A DNA stretch of 64,000 bases. Source: Magnetominusculus dajiuhuensis (GTDB lineage Bacteria; Nitrospirota; Thermodesulfovibrionia; Thermodesulfovibrionales; Magnetobacteriaceae). Below the pieces are notes generated by a model. The model was not told where the DNA came from. It made no database searches and saw nothing but the letters and a program-made list of their open reading frames with translations. How positions within the stretch are numbered: the stretch's first letter is position 1; every line of letters begins with the position of its first letter. Below are positions 54,433 through 61,853 of the stretch, piece after piece. The stretch covers positions 6,970 through 70,969 of the forward strand of contig NZ_JBJUSG010000002.1 in NCBI RefSeq assembly GCF_046044395.1, given 5' to 3'. The position numbers and the translations under genes were made by a program.

Positions 54433-57020
54433 GATTTAGGGCGCTGATTGGCAAGGCCGAATCCCTGTTTCGGAGGTTCAACAAAAAGGAGGATGATTTT
54501 TCGGACGAGCTTCTTATCCCTGATGACGACTATCAGGAACTCAGGGGAAGATATTACAGTTATAAGGATTTGCTTTTAAAAAACAACGAGCTTCTGAACA
54601 CCCTTTCAGTAATCGAAGAGGAAATCGAAAAGAAGACCATAACCGTCCCCGCCCTGAAATCATACATGGCAAGGATTTTCAGCACTTCCTTCAGTTTCAT
54701 ACAGAGCCTGAACGATATGACAGACAAGCGTTATATGTTTCTCTTTGGAGTGCTTGAGCAAATCAGAGAAACTGCTATGGCCATTGTCAATGAGGAATCG
54801 GAGTTGGCCTCAGGCGGATTTGTCACGCCTCTTGATAAAATCTCTGCGAAGGATATAAAAGATACGGGCGGCAAGGCCAGCAACCTTGGTGAGATTCATA
54901 ACGTACTACATTTGCCCACGCCGCGGGGCTTTTCGGTAATGACAGCCGGGTATAGGGAATTTATGGCCGCCAACGCCCTGAATCGAAAAATAGACGCCCT
55001 GCTTGCCCCCCTTTCTATGGACTCCTATGATGGAATTGATTCGGCCTCTGAGGAGATAGAGCGATTGATTATGGACGCTGATGTGCCTTCAGAGATAGCA
55101 GGGCAGATTATGGATGAGGTAATGAAGATAGGTGGCGATAAAAGGTTTTCTGTCAGGTCGAGCGCCGTTGGTGAAGACGGGAGGGTTTCATTTGCCGGAC
55201 AGTTTAAGAGCATATTGAACGTCAGGGCAGATGCCGTTGTTGAGGCGTATAAACAGGTCATAGCCAGTAAATATGGCAAGACGGCGTTGTTTTACCGCCT
55301 TGCCAAGAGAATCAGGGATAAGGACATGCCTATGGCGGTTTTGGTGCTGGAGATGGTTAACTCCCGTTCTGCCGGCGTGCTATACACGCTGAACCCCGGC
55401 AGTCCCGATAAGGACGAGGCCATTTTGAGTTCGATTTGGGGACAGGGCAGATATGCCGTTGATGGGACAATCTCCCCTGACACATACATTTTAGACCGTA
55501 AACAAGACGGCGGCATAATCAGCAAGAGCATCTCCAATAAAAACGCTGAGTTGGTACTGGACGAGGGCGGCAGTGTAAAAGAGGTTGCCGTCCCTGATGA
55601 TTTACGCGCGGTTCCGACAATTTCAGAGGACGAAATAGAATCGCTGTACGATTTCGGCTGCATAATAGAAAGGCACTTTGAAGCGCCTCAGGACATAGAA
55701 TGGGCAGTGGATGACAAGGGTAGGGTGGTTATACTTCAGGCCAGGCCACTGCAGGTGAGGAGGGTTGTCTCGTCGGCATATCAGCAGGCAACACCAGCGG
55801 CGATAAATATTATAGCGGAAGGAGAGTCGGCCAGCCGCGGCGTGGCTTACGGGCCGGTATATTTTGTGGACAGGTTTGAGCAGATTGCGACATTTCCCAA
55901 AGGGGCGGTGGCGGCCGCTAAAAATTCGTCTAACGATTACGTGAGGCTGATGTCACTGGCCTCGGCCCTGGTAATAGAAACCGGAAGCAGGACAAGCCAT
56001 CTTGCAACGGTGGCGCGTGAGTTCGGTATCCCGATGGTAATAAACGTCAGGGACATAAAGGAGAGCCTGGGAGGTGTGGACTCTGTAACGGTAGATGGCG
56101 ATACCGGGCGCATATATGAGGGGCGCGTCGGCAGGCAGACCCTGTTGTCATCGCAGGAGAGGGTTGTACCTGAGGAGTTTTTCTTTCAATCAGAGGCGGT
56201 TATCAGGGCTGCCATGCGAAATATAACCCACCTTAATCTGGCCACTATAAGCGAGGCGGGGGTATCTGCCGGGGACATCCGGACGGTTCACGATGTAATC
56301 AGATTTGTGCATGAAATATCTGTAAAGGAGATGTTTCGCATTGGGAAGTTGACAGAAGACGGCGGCTCTGCGCAGGTGCTTGTATCTGAGCGTGTGCCGT
56401 TGCGGTTTTATGTTATTGACCTTGATGGCGGGGTCGTTGACGAGGCAAAGTTTTTGAAGAGGTTATCCATAGCGCACATATGTTCAGTGCCGTTTAACGC
56501 GTTATGGCGCGGCATGTCGCATGAGGGCGTCTGCTGGTCAGGCCCGGTAGCCATTGACATGGGGGGGCTGGCCTCTGTGATGGCGCGTTCATTTGTGAAC
56601 ACCGGAGTGTCTGAAAAGGGTGGGAAGGCGTATGTAATCATCACTGACAGTTATATTAATTTCAGCGTTAAGCTGGCGTACCACTACTCCATAATAGACG
56701 CGTTTTGCGGTGAGAGTTATATCAATAATTACATCAATTTTCGATTTAACGGCGGCGGGGCAGGCGTGGATGGCAGAAACAGGCGCGCCTTGTTCATCAA
56801 AGAGGTGACAGAGGCATTCGGATTTAAGGTAGAGGTAAAGGGGGATTTGGTAATAGCGGCGCTCAATGGGGCGTCAAAAGGGGAGACAGAGGAAAAGCTC
56901 GCGATGCTTGGCCGTCTGCTAGGATGCTCAAGGCAACTTGACATGGCAATAAGCAGCCTTGAGGTCAAGGACTGGTACGTGAAGGCATTTCTTGAGGGTA
57001 ATTACTCGTTTGCCGTATAA
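54429..57020 (+). CDS. PEP-synthase-like protein, barrel replaced by unknown C-terminal domain (second paralog)
   Basis: 863 residues, same layout as the gene before it: helical N-terminus (about 25-125), ATP-grasp domain (about 135-445) with GGKASNLGEIHN, VRSSAVGEDGRVSFAGQFKS and QDIEWAVDDKGRVVILQARP, and a swivel domain with RTSHLATVAREFGIP (His524). The C-terminal domain shares with its partner the patterns IRTVHDVIRFVHE, ICSVPFNALWRGM, DAFCGESYINNYINFRF and LAMLGRLLGCSRQLDMA. The overlap of start and stop with the first gene argues for equal production and a heteromeric complex. Tandem duplication is the likely origin. Acceptor unknown. Confidence 0.85.
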   Translation: MRFRALIGKAESLFRRFNKKEDDFSDELLIPDDDYQELRGRYYSYKDLLLKNNELLNTLSVIEEEIEKKTITVPALKSYMARIFSTSFSFIQSLNDMTDKRYMFLFGVLEQIRETAMAIVNEESELASGGFVTPLDKISAKDIKDTGGKASNLGEIHNVLHLPTPRGFSVMTAGYREFMAANALNRKIDALLAPLSMDSYDGIDSASEEIERLIMDADVPSEIAGQIMDEVMKIGGDKRFSVRSSAVGEDGRVSFAGQFKSILNVRADAVVEAYKQVIASKYGKTALFYRLAKRIRDKDMPMAVLVLEMVNSRSAGVLYTLNPGSPDKDEAILSSIWGQGRYAVDGTISPDTYILDRKQDGGIISKSISNKNAELVLDEGGSVKEVAVPDDLRAVPTISEDEIESLYDFGCIIERHFEAPQDIEWAVDDKGRVVILQARPLQVRRVVSSAYQQATPAAINIIAEGESASRGVAYGPVYFVDRFEQIATFPKGAVAAAKNSSNDYVRLMSLASALVIETGSRTSHLATVAREFGIPMVINVRDIKESLGGVDSVTVDGDTGRIYEGRVGRQTLLSSQERVVPEEFFFQSEAVIRAAMRNITHLNLATISEAGVSAGDIRTVHDVIRFVHEISVKEMFRIGKLTEDGGSAQVLVSERVPLRFYVIDLDGGVVDEAKFLKRLSIAHICSVPFNALWRGMSHEGVCWSGPVAIDMGGLASVMARSFVNTGVSEKGGKAYVIITDSYINFSVKLAYHYSIIDAFCGESYINNYINFRFNGGGAGVDGRNRRALFIKEVTEAFGFKVEVKGDLVIAALNGASKGETEEKLAMLGRLLGCSRQLDMAISSLEVKDWYVKAFLEGNYSFAV

Positions 57021-57064
57021 ATATGTTTTGCTTTGATGGTGGCGGAGTTTAACACACGCGGTTG

Positions 57065-57268
57065 CAGTGCAATCGCATTAGAAAAATTAGGCAGGAGATA
57101 CCTCTGCAATCATTCCGGCTTGTCCATTTCCGTCATTCCGGCTTGTCCGGAATCTTCCCTTTAGTGGGAGTTTCATAATGACTGTACGTATCCTGATGCA
57201 TAAGGACAGATTCCGGACAAGCCGGAATGACAAAAATAAGGGGGGCAATTTCTAATGCGATTGCCCTG
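57065..57268. mobile_element. Composite MITE-like element, copy C
   Basis: 204 bp, bounded by CAGTGCAATCGCATTAGAAA at the left and the reverse complement of CAGGGCAATCGCATTAGAAA at the right. The core 57132-57221 carries the GTCATTCCGGCTTGTCC inverted ends. Same layout and orientation as copy B at 17849-18073. A target duplication is not clear. It fills most of the spacer 57021-57310. Confidence 0.82.
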
Positions 57269-57310
57269 GGGGGATTGTATAAATAGCGGCATTTGTTCTA
57301 AAATCGTGCA

Positions 57311-59671
57311 ATGAAGACAATGACGGCAAGGATACCGGATTGGGCAATAGGGGCAGCGGTGATGCTTTTTGTGATGCTGGCCTTTGGCGTGCAGTGGTAT
57401 CCTTTTCAAAAACTTGAGTACATGGCGTATGACCTGAGGGGAGCACTGAGGCAGAAAAAGGTATCGTCGCCCGTTGTCATCGTAGGAATAGATGAAATCA
57501 GTATTGAAAAACTTGGCCGGTGGCCCTTGCCGCGTGCGTATGTCTCCGATATGGTGCGCAAACTCGGGCAATACAAAGCAAAGGCCGTCGGGGTAGGGAT
57601 TATCTATTCAGAATCCGAAAATAGTGAGGGCTTGTCGGCTATAAGAGAAATCACGGCGAGAATAGATAAAGACTCCGCGGCACAAAAAGACCCCCATGTG
57701 GTTGAAATCCGAAAGGCGCTCATTGAGGCCGAACACAAACTAAACAGCGGTGCGGCGTTTGCCGATGTTGTTGAGTCATCGAATAACGTTATTCTCCCGC
57801 TGTCTTTTCAATTTACCGATGATGTCAACAGTGCGACAGCCCAGTTGGCCGATTATATGGTGAAAAACTCCATCAGGGCAGACGCGGGGGGCGCTTTTAC
57901 GGCTGCCCGTGGTATCGTTGTCCCGGCACAGGACATTGCCGGCAAGGCACTCGGCCTTGGCCATTTAAACATAGTGGCGGACAGCGACGGTGTTGTGCGT
58001 AGTGAGCCACTTTTTATTCTTTATAAGGACAGGCTCTTTCCCTCGTTTGCCCTTGCGCTTGCCATCAGTTATCAGGGCTATGGGATTAACGATATCCAAA
58101 TAAACAACGACAACGAAATCAGGGCCAACAAGATAACAATCCCCATAAACGAAAATGGAAAGATGCTTATCAGTTACACGGGCAAGTCGGGGAGCGTTCC
58201 CTATTATTCCTTCCTTGACGTAATGAACGATAAGGTTCCAGCCGCAACGTTCAGTGGTAAAATAGTGCTGATTGGACTGACGGCCACTGTGCGTGGTGCC
58301 GTTGGTGCGACCCCACTGCGGAGTAATCTTAATAACGTCGAAATAACGGCAACCGTGATAGAAAATATCCTTAACGCAAATCATATAAGGCGTCCGGGAT
58401 GGCTCGTGTATTTAGAACTGGCCGTGATGGCGCTATTTGGAGGTCTTATAGCCTTTCTGATTCCACGCCTTAGGGCTGGCGTTGGCGCCGCTGTCACCGC
58501 AGGGGTGACAATTGTGTGGGGCATTGTTTGCATATACTTGTTTTACTCTCAGGGACTGTGGATAAAAATGACTTACCCGATAGTGCTTCTCTTTTTGGGA
58601 TATACGGCCATTGCGTTGAGGGGGGGGGTACCAAGCGAGGGAAAGACCGGGACTGAAGAAGCAGACAACGGCAGCGAAACTAATAAGATGCCCGGGCTTA
58701 GTTTTCAGGGCCAGGGTCAGTCAGACGCTGTGAAAAAAGTCAAAGCGCCAGCGGAGCCAGTCGTTACAGCCGCACCGATAGAGGAGGCTACAGTAATTAT
58801 GGAGTCTGCCGGTGCCACATCAACCTTAGGACGCTATGTAGTGCTGAGAGAACTTGGGCGCGGTGCTATGGGAGTTGTATATCTTGGGAAAGACCCTAAG
58901 ATAAACCGTGATGTGGCGATAAAGACGTTAAGCTATGAAGATATTGACTCAGAACAGGTTGAAGAGATAAAGACGAGATTTTTTCGGGAGGCCGAGGCCG
59001 CCGGCAAGCTGTCTCATCCCAACATCGTGCGCGTGTACGATGTCGGCGAGGATAAAGATATAGCCTACATGGCGATGGAACTGCTTGAAGGGGCGGATTT
59101 GGCGAGATACTGCGCAAAGGACTCAAGGCTGCCCTTCGGAGAGGTGCTGCGCGTGGTAACGCGTGTGGGTGAGGCGCTGGACTACGCCCATCTAAACGGC
59201 GTCGTCCACAGGGACATAAAACCGGCCAATATAATGCTTCTCAATAACAAGGAACTCCGGGTTACGGACTTCGGCATTGCGCGGGTTATGGAGTCCTCCA
59301 AGACGCAGACCGGCATGGTGTTGGGTACGCCAAGCTATATGTCGCCTGAGCAAATTGCCGGACGCAAGGTAGATGGGCGCTCTGATTTGTTCTCGCTGGG
59401 GGTAGTGTTCTTTGAGCTTCTGGTCGGTGAAAGGCCATTTAAGGGCGATAGTATAGCAACGCTGATGTATAATATTACGGGTACCGCGCCGACCGCTATT
59501 AAAAGCATAGAACCCCGAATCCCTTCATGCGTAGCAGAAATAATAGATAAATTGCTCCAAAAAAATGCCGCCGACCGTTTTAGCCGCGGCAAAGACCTTA
59601 TTGACGCAATAAACAGATGTAAAAAAACCCTCGTAAAACGCCCGGCCTCGCCACCCCCGCAGGGCGTATGA
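57311..59671 (+). CDS. CHASE2-domain serine/threonine protein kinase
   Basis: 786 residues. One N-terminal membrane helix (about 15-33), an extracytoplasmic CHASE2 domain (about 40-350; VVIVGIDEISIEKLGRWPLPRA is the marker), three membrane helices (about 360-440), a linker, and a cytoplasmic Hsk2-type kinase domain (about 510-775). Kinase motifs are intact: GRGAMGVVYLG, VAIKTL, HRDIKPANIM, DFGIARV and the APE-like SYMSPEQIAGR. It senses an outside signal and phosphorylates Ser/Thr targets that are not evident. CHASE2 is more often seen with cyclases or GGDEF domains. No clear Shine-Dalgarno; the MITE-like element ends about 40 bp upstream. Confidence 0.93.
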   Translation: MKTMTARIPDWAIGAAVMLFVMLAFGVQWYPFQKLEYMAYDLRGALRQKKVSSPVVIVGIDEISIEKLGRWPLPRAYVSDMVRKLGQYKAKAVGVGIIYSESENSEGLSAIREITARIDKDSAAQKDPHVVEIRKALIEAEHKLNSGAAFADVVESSNNVILPLSFQFTDDVNSATAQLADYMVKNSIRADAGGAFTAARGIVVPAQDIAGKALGLGHLNIVADSDGVVRSEPLFILYKDRLFPSFALALAISYQGYGINDIQINNDNEIRANKITIPINENGKMLISYTGKSGSVPYYSFLDVMNDKVPAATFSGKIVLIGLTATVRGAVGATPLRSNLNNVEITATVIENILNANHIRRPGWLVYLELAVMALFGGLIAFLIPRLRAGVGAAVTAGVTIVWGIVCIYLFYSQGLWIKMTYPIVLLFLGYTAIALRGGVPSEGKTGTEEADNGSETNKMPGLSFQGQGQSDAVKKVKAPAEPVVTAAPIEEATVIMESAGATSTLGRYVVLRELGRGAMGVVYLGKDPKINRDVAIKTLSYEDIDSEQVEEIKTRFFREAEAAGKLSHPNIVRVYDVGEDKDIAYMAMELLEGADLARYCAKDSRLPFGEVLRVVTRVGEALDYAHLNGVVHRDIKPANIMLLNNKELRVTDFGIARVMESSKTQTGMVLGTPSYMSPEQIAGRKVDGRSDLFSLGVVFFELLVGERPFKGDSIATLMYNITGTAPTAIKSIEPRIPSCVAEIIDKLLQKNAADRFSRGKDLIDAINRCKKTLVKRPASPPPQGV

Positions 59672-59786
59672 CCTCGTGATGGACTTGAGTCCCAGGAACG
59701 AACAGCCTAACACCGGACAGAAGAACCACCCTCTCATCCAGTGTTAGAGAAACGCCGACGCCTTAATTGCAGCGATTCCTGTTGAT

Positions 59787-60104
59787 TTATGTTGTGCCGC
59801 TTGCCTTTGGTGTTGCCGCAACGGCTGTTGTAGTATTAGTGTTTGTCCCTGACGCCAGATACCCGTTTACTTTGCTGATACTTATGCCCAGCTTATGGGA
59901 AATCTGTGCCGCGGTGAGTCCCTGTTGCTGTAATAGCAGGGCCTGAGCAGCGTTTGAAAGCTGGACAGTAGCCGCGCCAGATGAGCTTGCCGCGCTTGTC
60001 TGAGGGGCGGGAGCTTCAACCTCAGCCTTCTTTGGGGTGACGGGTGCTGAATTAGCCGCAGGCGCATTAACAACGCCCTGTGTAACGCCTCCAATATTCG
60101 ACAT
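59787..60104 (-). CDS. Small protein with low-complexity N-terminus and HTH-like segment
   Basis: 105 residues from the ATG at 60104, which follows AAGGAGG. The first half is rich in Ala, Pro and Ser. Residues about 50-85 (LSNAAQALLLQQQGLTAAQISHKLGISISKVNGYL) look like a sigma-factor-region-4/HTH-type helix pair; the tail is Thr/Ala-rich. I recall similar short proteins in motile environmental bacteria but cannot name a family with confidence. It is convergent with the CHASE2 kinase gene. Function unknown. Confidence 0.65.
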   Translation of the reverse strand: MSNIGGVTQGVVNAPAANSAPVTPKKAEVEAPAPQTSAASSSGAATVQLSNAAQALLLQQQGLTAAQISHKLGISISKVNGYLASGTNTNTTTAVAATPKASGTT

Positions 60105-60289
60105 ATTAACCTCCTTGTAAGTCATTCACGTACTTCAGTTGTAGATTCTACATCGGTTGTTGTTAGCCGAAACTTTAATTCATGTGTAAAAAGATTTTAT
60201 ATTCAGGTGAAATATAGCATAATTAACGGCAGTGGACTTGCCGCCGTCTGATCAAAATGTGATATAATAGCGGCGCGGGGGTGTTGTAG

Positions 60290-60556
60290 GTGAAAGAATC
60301 ACAAGTAAAATGCCCTGTATGCGGCCATGACGCGTCCTATAGGTACGGGAAGACGAAAAGCGGTAAACCACGGCGTTTATGTCTGGTCTGCGGACGGCAG
60401 TTTTCTCCGGGCAGTGTGTCTGATAAACTAAAAGACAGGCCAAAGTGCCCCGTGTGTGGAAGGCCCATGCACCTGTATATGAAAAAAGGGGAACTCGTGA
60501 GATTCCGATGCTCCGCTTATCCATCGTGCAGGACCTTCCTGAGGAGACAACTCTGA
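60290..60556 (+). CDS. Small double zinc-ribbon protein
   Basis: 88 residues containing two zinc-ribbon units: CPVCGHDASYRYGKTKSGKPRRLCLVCGRQF, which resembles the N-terminus of InsA-type transposase proteins, and CPVCGRPMHLYMKKGELVRFRCSAYPSC, which resembles the zinc ribbon at the end of topoisomerase I. The start is GTG with GGGGGTG before it. No catalytic domain is present. It ends 4 bp from the end of the convergent gene. It may be a DNA-binding regulator or a fragment of a mobile-element protein. Confidence 0.65.
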   Translation: MKESQVKCPVCGHDASYRYGKTKSGKPRRLCLVCGRQFSPGSVSDKLKDRPKCPVCGRPMHLYMKKGELVRFRCSAYPSCRTFLRRQL

Positions 60557-60560
60557 CAAC

Positions 60561-60938
60561 TCAGGCCTGTGATGGCCCCCTGCCTACTATTCTGTATATC
60601 TGCGAGACAGACTTATCGAGCAGGGCGGCAATCTCAAATATACTGATTTTGCCGTATATCATTAGTGCTATCGCGCGAAGCCTGATGTCTTTTATTTGCC
60701 TGATTTTCCCAATGTTGATTTTTTTGCTCATGTCCCGGACTTCCCTGAGTTCGTTCAAAACCTCCTTGTAGTCGCGCATCTGCACATTGTCGGATGTCAA
60801 TATTTCTTTCGTATGGGAATTAGCCGACAAAATCCTGTCTACATATACGCATGTCTCGTTACAGCTTATGTATTTTTTGCACCGCATACAGGATACCACC
60901 AAAGCGGCACCCTTTTTTGACACCTCGTGTTCTTCCAT
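60561..60938 (-). CDS. Small protein with Cys-rich N-terminus and HTH-like C-terminus
   Basis: 125 residues from the ATG at 60938, chosen because GGAGG precedes it closely. The N-terminal part has CMRCKKYISCNETC, which may hold a metal. The C-terminal part, RLRAIALMIYGKISIFEIAALLDKSVSQIYRIV, looks like a helix-turn-helix. It may be a transcription regulator. No family is recognised. Convergent with the zinc-ribbon gene and divergent from the S24 repressor gene. Confidence 0.65.
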   Translation of the reverse strand: MEEHEVSKKGAALVVSCMRCKKYISCNETCVYVDRILSANSHTKEILTSDNVQMRDYKEVLNELREVRDMSKKINIGKIRQIKDIRLRAIALMIYGKISIFEIAALLDKSVSQIYRIVGRGPSQA

Positions 60939-61079
60939 CTTATCCTCCTTTTTCCGGCCTGAGGCCGCAGTTTTTCGAGCCGCGTGAAGGCTCAATAATA
61001 TGTGCGTGTCAGTAAAAGACCTATTTCAGTGGAGCCGCCGCCGGGGGCAGAAGACCTCAGCCGCATAGACTAATATAAC

Positions 61080-61097
61080 ACATATAATATTATATGT
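61080..61097. promoter_or_regulatory. 18-bp perfect palindrome, candidate operator
   Basis: ACATATAATATTATATGT, a perfect palindrome in an AT-rich stretch between the divergent Cys/HTH gene and the S24 repressor gene. It overlaps TATAAT-like -10 elements on both strands. By position it could be the binding site of the S24 repressor. Confidence 0.5.
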
Positions 61098-61214
61098 CAA
61101 TATATATTATTTATTTAGTTAGATTTATAATGCAATTTTATTTATATGGCTATCTCATAAATACATGGCGAATAATGTATGTTTTGCCACCGGTTGTGTT
61201 ATCATATCCATACT

Positions 61215-61844
61215 ATGAACACGGCTATTGATGAACGCGTCAGAAATAAGATTATCAGGATACTTCAACAGCGCAGTATCAAGCAGAAGGAACTCGCTGC
61301 TATGATTGGCGTCATGCCCCAAAACTTAAACGCCTATATGACAGGCAAGCGTGGTTTCGGCAAGAAAAACATCAGCCGAATCGCAAAGGCCCTTGGAATT
61401 CCGGAGGAAGATTTCTACTCAGACACCAACATAAGCCACGCAAAGCTAAAAAAGGCCAGAAAGGTACCTGTTATCTCCTGGGTCAAGGCGGGCCTATGGC
61501 ACGAGGCGGTTGACATCTTTCAGCCCGGCTATGCCGATAAATGGCTTGCCTATGATACTAAGGATGAGCACGCGTTTGCCTTACTGGTTGACGGCAGCAG
61601 CATGGAGCCAGAGTTTAAGGCCGGCGAGTTTGTCGTCGTTTCTCCCTCTTTGGCCACCGTGAGCGGCGATTATGTCGTAGCTAAGTTTGGTGATGACGTG
61701 ACGTTGAAAAAACTGAAGATACTTGATGACAGCGTACTTCTTAAACCGCTGAATCCTGACTACGACGACATCATTATCAGCGGCAGAGACAGAAAAGACC
61801 TGAGAATTGTCGGTAAGGTTATCGCAAAGTACGTCGAATACTAG
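61215..61844 (+). CDS. XRE-type repressor with S24 peptidase domain (CI/LexA-like)
   Basis: 209 residues from the ATG at 61215. Helix-turn-helix at about 20-60 (SIKQKELAAMIGVMPQNLNAYMTGKRG), followed by an S24 autopeptidase domain: possible cleavage bond Ala92-Gly93 in WVKAG, catalytic Ser129 in VDGSSMEPEF and Lys165 in DDVTLKKL. Such proteins repress their targets until DNA damage and RecA trigger self-cleavage. No phage structural genes adjoin it, so it may be a host stress regulator or a remnant of an integrated element. Probable operator at 61080-61097. Confidence 0.9.
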   Translation: MNTAIDERVRNKIIRILQQRSIKQKELAAMIGVMPQNLNAYMTGKRGFGKKNISRIAKALGIPEEDFYSDTNISHAKLKKARKVPVISWVKAGLWHEAVDIFQPGYADKWLAYDTKDEHAFALLVDGSSMEPEFKAGEFVVVSPSLATVSGDYVVAKFGDDVTLKKLKILDDSVLLKPLNPDYDDIIISGRDRKDLRIVGKVIAKYVEY

Positions 61845-61853
61845 TGCTGCTCA

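Noticed and set aside
59707..59747. Terminator after the CHASE2 kinase gene
   Set aside because: The 7-bp stem CTAACAC/GTGTTAG encloses a 27-nt loop and has no U-tract.
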